Assembly (NCBI GenBank): GCA_018398805.1
Contig: JAGFBZ010001537.1
Span: 428,501-492,500, forward strand
From: Hirundichthys speculiger
Lineage: Eukaryota > Chordata > Actinopteri > Beloniformes > Exocoetidae
Length of the DNA: 64,000 bases
Direction: 5' to 3'
Shown: positions 10,230 through 20,200 of the stretch, in pieces
Numbering within the stretch: position 1 is the stretch's first letter
Layout: every line of letters begins with the position of its first letter
Made by a program: the position numbers and the translations under genes
The notes under the pieces: model-generated
The model's database searches: none
Told to the model about the DNA's origin: nothing
The model's input: only the letters and a program-made list of their open reading frames with translations

Positions 10230-12214
10230 AATAAAAAATAATTTTTTTTTATTAATTGCTGATTTAAAAAAAAAAAAAATGAACCCTTTATATTTTATTT
10301 TGAAACTCTACTCACATAATTTGCATTAATTTGAACATCAAGACGCTGTTGAGGGAAAGTGTTCAATCACAGTTGAGTCAAAAGGTTAAAAAGCTTCTGA
10401 AGTTATAATTTAGGATCAATTCCAGTCCAGTTTTTGCAGATTGCACTCAAAAGCAAAAAAAAAAAAAAAAAAAAAGCTCTGCTCCTAATTTCTAGCGGTA
10501 TCATGACCTGCTACACAGTGCTGGTTTTACTGGACCGCTCCTTAACGTTTGAACGCAACACCTTGATCAATAGGATCCAGGATTTGCTGGGAATTTCAGG
10601 AAGTGTTTCAGGATGGTTTTCATCTGAGGCCTCTGACAGGAGCTGAAGTGTTTCTATGATCATGTGAGAGGCCTGTCATGTGGAGTCCCTCAGGGTTCTG
10701 TTTTAGAGCCCTCTAGCACAGATTAGTGCTTTCAGAAGCGTCTCGTCTCATTTCTACACTGAAAACATTCAGTAGTTCTGTTCCTGTTTGATAAAGTGTC
10801 ACAGTTGATCATCTGGTCATTTCACTGGACCCAGATCAGGCAGCAAAGTGGGTCTCTGAGTTCATCTGTCCAGTAAAACCTCAGAAGTACAGGTTTTTTT
10901 CTTTCTATTGTTTTTTCAAATATAAAAACCAACCAATGCTCTTTTGAAGTAATTCAAAACTGCTCATTTGAAATAACTTTCTCCACTTGGGGAACATTTC
11001 TAAATTCAAAAGGCTGGAGACAAGAGCCCAACTGGAGATGATGCTTTTATTTCTTCTTATTTAGATGACTGCAATGAACTGTGCTCTAAATTTGCCCTAA
11101 AACAAATGATGAAACACTGTCACTTTATCACTGAAAGTAGTAAAGATTAGATTATTTTAGTTCAATGAACACTGGGACATTTAGCAGCTTCCTGAAACAA
11201 AGACCTGATCATCTGAAGGATTTTCTTTTTTTTTTTTTTTAAACCATGTCAAACACAGTATTCTGAAAATATGAAGAGTTAATATGAATTCAAACACTGA
11301 AGCTGATGAGGATAAAATCATGAAAAAAACAAACAAACAAACAAACAAACAGCTGATAAATCCAATAAAATGTCAAACGTCCAGGTGGACTTCATCACTG
11401 GTGTATTGATTTAAATGATTAAATCTCTAACTGCAGGGATTAATGACTACATTCAGAAATGCAGTTCAGATCCATTGATTATTGTTTATCGTGGACCTGC
11501 AACACATTTCTTTTGTTAGCCTGTATTTCACTCTCTGCAGTTCTGGTTTTCCAGATCATTTTCTTCTTTAACCAATATTTACTATTGGTTCAAGAAAAAA
11601 AAAAATGCAGGAAAGAAAACACTGTTTTATTATTGATAAATATCTATAAAGTCATTTTTAAATGACCAAAAACCCAAATCAACAACTGGTCATTTTTTCC
11701 TATTTATAAAAATCATTTTTAAACAGTAGTTTTGGACCAAGTCAGTAATATTCTAACTAAAACTAAAAATGTTGAGGCCCCATAAAACTGGGTCTGAAAT
11801 AAATAGATAATATTTTATTAGAATAGACTGTACAAGCTGTGAATGTATTTTACTTCTATCAGCTCGTGACGTCAGCATGACAGCAGAAGGTGATCATCAG
11901 TAGATCAGTGGAAACAGCTGGAACTCTGAACTGATGGACAATCACATTAAAATACATTCCATCAAAATGTCTTTTTTTTTTCCCTGAAACTTTTCTTTGT
12001 TCCTACTTTCTGCTCCACAAACTGCTTTGATGATGTGCAACCAGTTGAAATAGAGAGAATAAAGTTTGACTCTGGAGCAAACCTGTATTTTTCCTACGTC
12101 CCTGGCGCAGCCCACCACCTTCATCCCGAACCGGACCAGCTCTGCGGCTACAGCCGCCCCGATCCCGGCCGATGCTCCGGTCACCAGAGCCACTCTGCCC
12201 CTCCAGCGGTCCAT
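3826..12214 (-). CDS. dhrs11: dhrs11-like short-chain dehydrogenase/reductase, 7 exons, 255 aa
   Basis: The joined minus-strand exons are 12214-12083, 9649-9440, 9341-9247, 6424-6295, 6172-6080, 4005-3940 and 3867-3826 (768 bp). All introns are GT-AG and all phases fit. The 255-aa product matches DHRS11 end to end (the human protein is 260 aa). Visible SDR features are the Rossmann cofactor motif TGASAGIG (12-19), NNAG (91-94), catalytic Ser146, Tyr161 and Lys165 in YNVTK, and the substrate-loop [14 protein letters not shown]11 enzymes are NADPH-dependent carbonyl and 3/17-beta-hydroxysteroid reductases, probably cytosolic; that function is taken from the family. The start at 12214 has G at -3 and +4 and follows a TATA promoter. 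The gene looks intact, with no stop or frameshift in any exon. Introns 3 and 5 are swollen by transposons. Fish may have more than one dhrs11 paralogue, and I cannot tell which this is. Confidence 0.93.
3940..4005 (-). CDS. dhrs11: dhrs11-like exon 6 (codons 221-242)
   Basis: Starts after CTTGGCAG with [18 protein letters not shown] and ends at HVQ. The donor is CAG|GTAATT. It corresponds to the KPEDVAEAVIYVLS segment of mammalian DHRS11. Confidence 0.9.
4006..5149. other. dhrs11: first half of intron 5, no gene seen
   Basis: Mostly unique intron sequence. A short retroposon-like tail (TTTATTGGTCCCCAAAGGGA, 4081-4100) is the only recognisable piece. The small open frames at 4331-4942 lack any coding feature. 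Confidence 0.6.
5150..5410 (+). repeat. 3' tail of a non-LTR retroposon
   Basis: TTAAGGACTACAGATGGAAA..., TTAGCTTGGTGCTAAATC and CGGTCCTTTAAATAAATAAA form a 3' end common to many fish retroposon copies, ending in a (TAAA)n tail. No coding part is present. Confidence 0.5.
5512..5667 (+). repeat. tRNA-derived SINE
   Basis: A box GTAGCTCAGTGGTTTCAACA and B box GCAGGTTCAACTCCCAGCC are clear. Then comes the standard fish SINE body (GCGACCCTTTGCTGCATGCC), a C run, CCTGTCTCCTCTTCACTGTA and an AATAAAGGC plus A tail. It lies inside intron 5 of the dhrs11-like gene, antisense to it. Confidence 0.75.
5800..6056 (+). repeat. 5' region fragment of an RTE-type (Expander-like) LINE
   Basis: Runs such as GGTGCCTGAATGCTCTCTGG, CCTGGGGGAGGGGCTTTACC and GGTGGGCTCACCACAACAG match, from memory, the untranslated 5' part of RTE-type LINEs common in percomorph fish. 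No reverse transcriptase follows; exon 5 of the dhrs11-like gene comes next. Confidence 0.5.
6080..6172 (-). CDS. dhrs11: dhrs11-like exon 5 (codons 190-220)
   Basis: Starts after CCGTGCAG with [15 protein letters not shown] and ends at ALFDQYK. The donor is AAG|GTAAAC. Phase 0 at both ends. Confidence 0.92.
6295..6424 (-). CDS. dhrs11: dhrs11-like exon 4 (codons 146-189), active-site exon
   Basis: Begins after TGTTGCAG, completes Ser146, and carries [17 protein letters not shown] with catalytic Tyr161 and Lys165, then [15 protein letters not shown]. The donor is ACG|GTAAGA. Confidence 0.93.
7113..7753 (+). mobile_element. hAT-type MITE nested in the piggyBac element
   Basis: Terminal inverted repeats are TAGAGGTCTTTGGAAC (left) and TAGAGGTCTTCACGGG (right, inverted). 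Flanking 8-mers CCGTGCAC and CTATGCAC agree at 6 of 8 positions, as for an aged hAT target-site duplication. The interior is rich in GGGTCGGGTC-type motifs. No transposase. Confidence 0.65.
7808..7920 (+). pseudogene. piggyBac transposase C-terminal Cys-rich domain, frameshifted
   Basis: One frame reads [20 protein letters not shown] and the next frame continues with [14 protein letters not shown]. The C-x2-C, C-x2-C, H-x-C-x2-C spacing is that of the zinc-ribbon at the end of piggyBac transposases. A frame change between the two parts and loss of the catalytic core make it dead. Confidence 0.7.
8398..8820 (+). repeat. MITE with CACTGCAAA terminal inverted repeats
   Basis: Begins CACTGCAAATTATTTGG and ends in a T run plus TTGCAGTG, the inverse of the start. 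Interior motifs TCTTACCAAG and AATAAATCTTGTTTTAAGA are typical of a very common fish MITE. Located in intron 3. Confidence 0.6.
8851..9230 (+). repeat. second related MITE, right end decayed
   Basis: Starts CACTGGAAAAAAGGCCACTC and has the same interior style (AATAAGATTTCTTGAAATAA, ACTTGGTAAGATTT). The expected right terminal repeat has decayed just before exon 3 at 9247. Confidence 0.5.
9247..9341 (-). CDS. dhrs11: dhrs11-like exon 3 (codons 115-146, first two bases)
   Basis: Starts after TTTTTCAG with [15 protein letters not shown] and ends in GHIININ plus two bases of Ser146. The donor is AG|GTGCCC. A 98-bp intron separates it from exon 2. Confidence 0.92.
9440..9649 (-). CDS. dhrs11: dhrs11-like exon 2 (codons 45-114)
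   Basis: Begins after TTTCAG with [13 protein letters not shown], includes [14 protein letters not shown] and ends at KNMLD. The donor is GAC|GTGAGA. Phase 0 at both ends, 210 bp. Confidence 0.93.
9650..10038. other. dhrs11: start of intron 1, no gene
   Basis: Intron sequence with an A/C-rich patch (9895-9930, AAACAAAAC-type). The minus-strand open frame here has no recognisable content. Confidence 0.6.
10039..10227. repeat. long (TA)n microsatellite
   Basis: About 190 bp of near-pure TA with a few GA and CA interruptions, inside intron 1. Likely polymorphic in length. Confidence 0.95.
10453..10473 (+). repeat. A homopolymer run
   Basis: About 21 A residues directly before the LINE fragment. 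Confidence 0.85.
10474..10720 (+). pseudogene. LINE reverse-transcriptase fragment (L2/CR1-like)
   Basis: One frame reads [31 protein letters not shown], the region around RT motif A of L2/CR1-type LINEs. Another frame contains [11 protein letters not shown], motif B. The catalytic aspartate box and the C-terminal half are missing and the frame is broken. It lies antisense in intron 1. Confidence 0.7.
10721..11940. other. dhrs11: rest of intron 1, AT-rich, no gene
   Basis: Holds a short (CAAA)n run at about 11325-11351 and several A or T runs. No conserved coding or RNA feature was seen. Confidence 0.6.
12083..12214 (-). CDS. dhrs11: dhrs11-like exon 1 (codons 1-44)
   Basis: Encodes [20 protein letters not shown] and onward to GKIQ, the cofactor-binding beta-alpha-beta unit. 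The donor is CAG|GTTTGC at 12082 and the exon ends in phase 0. Confidence 0.93.
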
Positions 12215-12326
12215 GACAGCCGACACAGACACGGAACCAGCCGAACACGATCTACTGCAGACACGGAACCAGCCGAAGCCGAAGCTGGAACTGAGAGAGT
12301 GTCGGAGCAGCGGAGGGACACGGACC

Positions 12327-12376
12327 TTATATAGGGACGTACGCTGACGCAGCACGCTGGACTCGACGCTGATTGG
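12327..12376 (-). promoter_or_regulatory. dhrs11: TATA and CCAAT promoter of the dhrs11-like gene
   Basis: On the minus strand a TATATAA-type box spans 12327-12333 and a strong NF-Y site (CCAATCAG) covers 12369-12376, about 40 bp further upstream. With normal spacing transcription would start near 12300, giving a 5' UTR of about 85 nt. Confidence 0.7.
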
Positions 12377-12527
12377 ATCACACGCGCAGATATGCAAAGC
12401 TGAAAAAAAAATATTAGGGGGGAGTGAGGTCATGTGAAACCCCCCCCCCCCCCAACCCCCCCAACCAACCAAACAAAATTGATGTGTCTATAAAATTAAC
12501 ACATTTCTCTTTAATTTAGGATGTTTT

Positions 12528-12935
12528 CTAAGAACGGAAACATTCAAGCACAACAGTTCTCCCATAAAGCGATTTACAGATTGCGATAAAATCTGCATTC
12601 TGGTTCAGATCCGGATCAGCCTCTGAAATTTGATAGAGGTTCCCATTGTCCATCCCTGAGTGAAATTTCACAAGTTGTGGGCAATAATTAATGGAGATAT
12701 TGAGAAACAACATTTTCGGCCCTTTAACCACAATGTTATCGAAAATTTGAAAGTGATCCAGAATCCAGGATTTCTTCCGGATCAGAACCAGAAATGAAAT
12801 CAGTTCTTCCTTTTCACATTTCTGACAACTCCTGAAAATTTCATCACAATCCATCCATAACCTTTTCAGTTATCTTGAACACAGACAGATAAACGCCAGC
12901 AAAAACAGAACCTCCTTGGCGGAGGAAACAAAGTA
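12528..12935 (-). repeat. dispersed fish repeat, inverted longer copy of 2921-3165
   Basis: On the minus strand it begins TTCCTCCGCCAAGGAGGTTC and contains AGGTTATGGATGGATTGTGA and CCGGAAGAAATCCTGGATTC, shared with the copy near 2921. This copy keeps an extra ~200 bp that the first copy has lost. It ends about 85 bp before the 29-bp array. Confidence 0.65.
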
Positions 12936-12950
12936 TCATTTTAAAAATGT

Positions 12951-12962
12951 TTTATTCACCAT
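12951..12962 (-). terminator. minus-strand stop and AATAAA just outside the 29-bp array
   Basis: Reading out of the array on the minus strand, one frame meets TGA near 12962-12964, and AATAAA lies at 12956-12951. This could be the 3' end of a transcript crossing the array, or chance in AT-rich DNA. Confidence 0.25.
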
Positions 12963-15900
12963 CAAAGAAGAGAAAGAACCGCTTCCACAGTAGTGAACTC
13001 AAGAAAATAACAGGCAGGAAAGAAGTATTGGTTTGGACCACGCCGGTCCTGAAGTATTGGTCTGGACCACGCTGGTCCTGAAGTATTGGTCTGGACCACG
13101 CTGGTCCTGAAGTATTGGTCTGGACCACGCTGGTCCTGAAGTATTGGTTTGGACCACGCCGGTCCTGAAGTATTGGTCTGGACCATGCTGGTCCTGAAGT
13201 ATTGGTTTGGACCTCGCTGGTCCTGAAGTATTGGTCTGGACCACGCTGGTCCTGAAGTATTGGTCTGGACCACGCTGGTCCTGAAGTATTGGTTTGGACC
13301 ACGCTGGTCCTGAAGTATTGGTCTGGACCACGCCGGTCCTGAAGTATTGTTCTGGACCTCGCTGGTCCTGAAGTATCGGTCTGGACCACGCTGGTCCTGA
13401 AGTATTGGTTTGGACCTCGCTGGTCCTGAAGTATTGGTCTGAACCACGCTGGTCCTGAAGTATTGGTTTGGACCACGCTGGTCCTGAAGTATTGGTTTGG
13501 ACCACGCTGGTCCTGAAGTATTGGACTGGACCACGCTGGTCCTGAAGTATTTGTTTGAACCACGCTGGTCCTGAAGTATTGGTCTGGACCACGCCGGTCC
13601 TAAAGTATTGGTTTGGACCACGCTGGTCCTGAAGTATTGGACTGGACCACGCTGGTCCTGAAGTATTTGTTTGTACCACGCTGGTCCTGAAGTATTGGTT
13701 TGGACCACGCCGGTCCTAAAGTATTGGTTTGGACCACGCTGGTCCTGAAGTATTGGACTGGACCACGCTGGTCCTGAAGTATTTGTTTGAACCACGCTGG
13801 TCCTGAAGTATTGGTTTGGACCACACTGGTCCTGAAGTATTGATCTGGACCACGCTGGTCCTGAAGTATTGGTCTGGACCACGCCGGTCCTAAAGTATTG
13901 GTTTGGACCACGCTGGTCCTGAAGTATTGGTTTGGACTACGACGGTCCTGAAGTATTGGTTTGGACCACGCCGGTCCTGAAGTATTGGTCTGGACCACGC
14001 TGGTCCTGAAGTATTGGTCTGGACCACGCCGGTCCTAAAGTATTGGTTTGGACCACGCTGGTCCTGAAGTATTGGTTTGGACCACGACGGTCCTGAAGTA
14101 TTGGTTTGGACCACGCCGGTCCTGAAGTATTGGTTTGGACCACGCTGGTCCTGAAGTATTGGTTTGGACCACGCTGGTCCTGAAGTATTGGTTTGGACCA
14201 CGCCGGTCCTGAGGTATTGGTTTGGACCACGCCGGTCCTGAGGTATTGGTCTGGACCATGCCGGTCCTGAAGTATTGGTTTGGACCACGCCGGTCCTGAG
14301 GTATTGGTCTGGACCACGCCGGTCCTGAAGTATTGGTTTGGACCACGCCAGTCCTGAAGTATTGGTTTGGACCACGCCGGTCCTGAAGTATTGGTTTGGA
14401 CCTCGCTGGTCCTGAAGTATTGGTTTGGACCACGCTGGTCCTGAAGTATTGGTTTGGACCACGCTGGTCCTGAAGTATTGGTCTGGACCAAGCTGATCCT
14501 GAAGTATTGGTCTGGACCACGCTGGTCCTGAAGTATTGGTTTGGACCACGCTGGTCCTGAAGTATTGGTTTGGACCACGCTGGTCCTGAAGTATTGGTCT
14601 GGACCACGCCGGTCCTGAAGTATTGGTCCTGGACCACGCTGGTCCTGAGTATTGGTCTGAAGTACGTTGGTCCTGAATATTGGTTTTGGACCACGCCGGT
14701 CCTGAAGTATTGGTCTGGACCACGCCGGTCCTGAGTATTGGACCACGCTGGTCCTGATTTTGGTCTGGACCACGCTGGTCCTGAAGTATTGGTCTGGACC
14801 ACGCTGGTCCTGAAGTATTGGTCTGGACCACGCCGGTCCTGAAGTATTGGTCTGGACCACGCCGGTCCTGAAGTATTGGTTTGGACCACGCTGGTCCTGA
14901 AGTATTGGTCTGGACCACGCTGGTCCTGAAGTATTGGTTTGGACCACGCTGGTCCTGAAGTATTGGTCTGGACCACGCTGGTCCTGAAGTATTGGTCTGG
15001 ACCTCGCTGGTCCATAAGTATTGGTTTGGACCACGCTGGTCCTGAAGTATTGGTCTGGACCACGCTGGTCCTGAAGTATTGGTCTGGACCACGCTGGTCC
15101 TGAAGTATTGGTTGGACCACGCTGGTCCTGAAGTATTGGTTTGGACCACGCTGGTCCTGAAGTATTGGTCTGGACCACGCCGGTGTCCTGAAGTATTGGT
15201 TTGGACCACGCTGGTCCTGAAGTATTGGTCTGGACCACGCTGGTCCTGAAGTATTGGTTTGGACCACGCTGGTCCTGAAGTATTGGTCTGGACCGCTGGT
15301 CCTGAAGTATTGGTCTGGACCACGCTGGTCCTGAAGTATTGGTCTGGACCACGCTGGTCCTGAAGTATTGGTCTGGACCACGCCGGTCCTGAAGTATTGG
15401 TTTGGACCACGCTGGTCCTGAAGTATTGGTCTGGACCACGCCGTCCTGGTCCTGAAGTATTGGTCTGGACCACGCCGGTCCTGAAGTATTGGTTTGGACC
15501 ACGCCGGTCCTGAAGTATTGGTCTGGACCACACGCCGGTCCTGAAGTATTGGTTTGGACCACGCTGGTCCTGAAGTATTGGTCTGGACCACGCTGGTCCT
15601 GAAGTATTGGTCTGGACCACGCCGGTCCTGAAGTATTGGTCTGGACCACGCTGGTCCTGAAGTATTGGTTTGGACCACGCTGGTCCTGAAGTATTGGTCT
15701 GGACCACGCTGGTCCTGAAGTATTGGTTTGGACCACGCTGGTCCTGAAGTATTGGTCTGGACCACGCTGGTCCTGAAGTATTGGTCTGGACCACGCTGGT
15801 CCTGAAGTATTGGTCTGGACCACGCCGGTCCTGAAGTATTGGTCTGGACCACGCCGGTCCTGAAGTATTGGTTTGGACCACGCTGGTCCTGAAGTATTGG

Positions 15901-16230
15901 TTTGGACCACGCTGGTCCTGAAGTATTGGTCTGGACCACGCTGGTCCTGAAGTATTGGTCTGGACCACGCCGGTCCTGAAGTATTGGTCTGGACCACGCT
16001 GGTCCTGAAGTATTGGTCTGGACCTCGCTGGTCCTGAAGTATTGGTTTGGACCACGCTGGTCCTGAAGTATTGGTCTGGACCACGCTGGTCCTGAAGTAT
16101 TGGTCTTGGACCTTGGTTTGGACCACGCTGGTCCTGAAGTATTGGTTTGGACCACGCTGGTCCTGAAGTATTGGTTTGGACCACGCTGGTCCTGAAGTAT
16201 TGGTTTGGACCACGCTGGTCCTGAAGTATT

Positions 16231-17216
16231 GATCTGGATCACGCTGGTCCTGAAGTATTGGTTTGGACCACGCTGGTCCTGAAGTATTGGTCTGGACCAC
16301 GCTGGTCCTGAAGTATTGGTCTGGACCTCGCTGGTCCTGAATTATTTATCTGGACCACGCTGGTCCTGAAGTATTGGTCTGGACCACGCCGGTCCTGAAG
16401 TATTGGTTTGGACCACGCTGGTCCTGAAGTATTGGTCTGGACCACGCCGGTCCTGAAGTATTGGTCTGGACCACGCCGGTCCTGAAGTATTGGTCTGGAC
16501 CTCGCTGGTCCTGAAGTATTGGTTTGGACCACGCTGGTCCTGAAGTATTGGTCTGGACCACGCTGGTCCTGAAGTATTGGTCTGGACCACGCCGGTCCTA
16601 AAGTATTGGTTTGGACCACGCTGGTCCTGAAGTATTGGACTGGACCACGCTGGTCCTGAAGTAGTTGTTTGAACCACGCTGGTCCTGAAGTATTGGTCTG
16701 GACCACGCCGGTCCTAAAGTATTGGTTTGGACCACGCTGGTCCTGAAGTATTGGACTGGACCACGCTGGTCCTGAAGTATTTGTTTGTACCACGCTGGTC
16801 CTGAAGTATTGGTCTGGACCACGCCGGTCCTAAAGTATTGGTTTGGACCACGCTGGTCCTGAAGTATTGGACTGGACCACGCTGGTCCTGAAGTATTTGT
16901 TTGAACCACGCTGGTCCTGAAGTATTGGTTTGGACCACACTGGTCCTGAAGTATTGATCTGGACCACGCTGGTCCTGAAGTATTGGTCTGGACCACGCCG
17001 GTCCTGAAGTATTGGTCTGGACCACGCTGGTCCTGAAGTATTGGTTTGGACCACGCTGGTCCTGAAGTATTGGTCTGGACCACGCTGGTCCTGAAGTATT
17101 GGTTTGGACCACGCTGGTCCTGAAGTATTGGTCTGGACCTCGCTGGTCCTGAAGTATTGGTTTGGACCACGCTGGTCCTGAAGTATTGGTTTGGACCACG
17201 CTGGTCCTGAAGTATT
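16231..17216. repeat. higher-order block inside the array (34 units, 986 bp)
   Basis: The rare variant GATCTGGATCACGC occurs at 16231, 17217, 21010, 22291 and 31602. It is followed each time by the same order of variant units, including TGAATTATTTATCTGG or a close form and then the CCTAAAG / GGACTGGACC / TTTGTTTGAACC series. The first interval is exactly 34 x 29 bp. This shows block-wise amplification inside the array. Confidence 0.75.
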
Positions 17217-20200
17217 GATCTGGATCACGCTGGTCCTGAAGTATTGGTTTGGACCACGCTGGTCCTGAAGTATTGGTCTGGACCACGCTGGTCCTGAAGT
17301 ATTGGTCTGGACCTCGCTGGTCCTGAATTTTTTATCTGGACCATTCTGGTCCTGAAGTATTGGTCTGGACCACACCGGTCCTGAAGTATTGGTTTGGACC
17401 ACGCTGGTCCTGAAGTATTGGTCTGGACCACGCCGGTCCTGAAGTATTGGTCTGGACCACGCCGGTCCTGAAGTATTGGTCTGGACCTCGCTGGTCCTGA
17501 AGTATTGGTTTGGACCACGCTGGTCCTGAAGTATTGGTCTGGACCACGCTGGTCCTGAAGTATTGGTCTGGACCACGCCGGTCCTAAAGTATTGGTTTGG
17601 ACCACGCTGGTCCTGAAGTATTGGACTGGACCACGCTGGTCCTGAAGTATTTGTTTGAACCACGCTGGTCCTGAAGTATTGGTCTGGACCACGCCGGTCC
17701 TAAAGTATTGGTTTGGACCACGCTGGTCCTGAAGTATTGGACTGGACCACGCTGGTCCTGAAGTATTTGTTTGTACCACGCTGGTCCTGAAGTATTGGTC
17801 TGGACCACGCCGGTCCTAAAGTATTGGTTTGGACCACGCTGGTCCTGAAGTATTGGACTGGACCACGCTGGTCCTGAAGTATTTGTTTGAACCACGCTGG
17901 TCCTGAAGTATTGGTTTGGACCACACTGGTCCTTAAGTATTGATCTGGACCACGCTGGTCCTGAAGTATTGGTCTGGACCACGCCGGTCCTAAAGTATTG
18001 GTTTGGACCACGCTGGTCCTGAAGTATTGGTTTGGACCACGACGGTCCTGAAGTATTGGTTTGGACCACGCCGGTCCTGAAGTATTGGTCTGGACCACGC
18101 TGGTCCTGAAGTATTGGTCTGGACCACGCCGGTCCTGAAGTATTGGTTTGGACCACGCTGGTCCTGAAGTATTGGTTTGGACCACGACGGTCCTGAAGTA
18201 TTGGTTTGGACCACGCTGGTCCTGAAGTATTGGTCTGGACCACGCTGGTCCTGAAGTATTGGTCTGGACCACGCTGGTCCTGAAGTATTGGTCTGGACCT
18301 CGCTGGTCCTGAAGTATTGGTTTGGACCACGCTGGTCCTGAAGTATTGGTCTGGACCACGCTGGTCCTGAAGTATTGGTTTGGACCACGCTGGTCCTGAA
18401 GTATTGGTCTGGACCTCGCTGGTCCTGAAGTATTGGTTGGACCACGCTGGTCCTGAAGTATTGGTTTGGACCACGCTGGTCCTGAAGTATTGGTCTGGAC
18501 CACGCTGGTCCTGAAGTATTGGTTTTGGACCACGCTGGTCCTGAGTATTGGTGGACCTCTGGTATTGGTCTGGACCACGCTGGTCCTGAAGTTATCTGGA
18601 CCACGCTGGTCCTGAAGTATTGGTCTGGACCACGCCGTCCTGAAGTATTGGTTTGGACCACACGCTGGTCCTGAAGTATTGGTCTGGACCACGCCGGTCC
18701 TGAAGTATCGGTCTGGACCACGCCGGTCCTGAAGTATTGGTTTGGACCACGCTGGTCCTGAAGTATTGGTCTGGACCACGCCGGTCCTGAAGTATTGGTC
18801 TGGACCACGCCGGTCCTGAAGTATTGGTTTGGACCACGCCGGTCCTGAAGTATTGGTCTGGACCACGCTGGTCCTGAAGTATTGGTCTGGACCACGCCGG
18901 TCCTGAAGTATTGGTTTGGACCACGCTGGTCCTGAAGTATTGGTCTGGACCTCGCTGGTCCTGAAGTATTGGTTTGGACCACGCTGGTCCTGAAGTATTG
19001 GTCTGGACCACGCTGGTCCTGAAGTATTGGTCTGGACCACGCTGGTCCTGAAGTATTGGTCTGGACCTCGCTGGTCCAGAAGTATTGGTTTTGGACCACG
19101 CTGGTCCTGAAGTATTGGTCTGGACCACGCTGGTCCTGAAGTATTGGTTTGGACCACGCTGGTCCTGAAGTATTGGTCTGGACCACGCTGGTCCTGAAGT
19201 ATTGGTTTGGACCACGCTGGTCCTGAAGTATTGGTTTTGGACCACGCTGGTCCTGAAGTATTGGTTTGGACCACGCTGGTCCTGAAGTATTGGTTTGGAC
19301 CACGCTGGTCCTGAAGTATTGATCTGGTCTGGACCACGCTGGTCCTGAAGTATTGGTCTGGACCACGCTGGTCCTGAAGTATTGGTCTGGACCACGCTGG
19401 TCCTGAAGTATTGGTCTGGACCACGCTGGTCCTGAAGTATTGGTCTGGACCACGCCGGTCCTGAAGTATTGGTTTGGACCACGCTGGTCCTGAAGTATTG
19501 GTCTGGACCACGCCGGTCCTGAAGTATTGGTCTGGACCACGCCGGTCCTGAAGTATTGGTTTGGACCACGCCGGTCCTGAAGTATTGGTCTGGACCACGC
19601 CGGTCCTGAAGTATTGGTCTGGACCACGCCGGTCCTGAAGTATTGGTTTGGACCACGCTGGTCCTGAAGTATTGGTCTGGACCACGCTGGTCCTGAAGTA
19701 TTGGTCTGGACCACGCTGGTCCTGAAGTATTGGTTTGGACCACGCTGGTCCTGAAGTATTGGTCTGGACCACGCTGGTCCTGAAGTATTGGTTTGGACCA
19801 CGCTGGTCCTGAAGTATTGGTCTGGACCACGCTGGTCCTGAAGTATTGGTCTGGACCACGCCGGTCCTGAAGTATTGGTCTGGACCTCGCCGGTCCTGAA
19901 GTATTGGTTTGGACCACGCCGGTCCTGAAGTATTGGTTTGGACCACGCTGGTTCTGAAGTATTGGTCTGGACCACGCCGGTCCTGAAGTATTGGTCTGGA
20001 CCACGCCGGTCCTGAAGTATTGATCTGGACCACGCTGGTCCTGAAGTATTGGTCTGGACCAAGCTGATCCTGAAGTATTGGTTTGGACCACGCTGGTCCT
20101 GAAGTATTGGTCTGGACCACGCTGGTCCTGAAGTATTGGTCTGGACCATGCCGGTCCTGAAGTATTGGTCTGGACCACGCCGGTCCTGAAGTATTGGTCT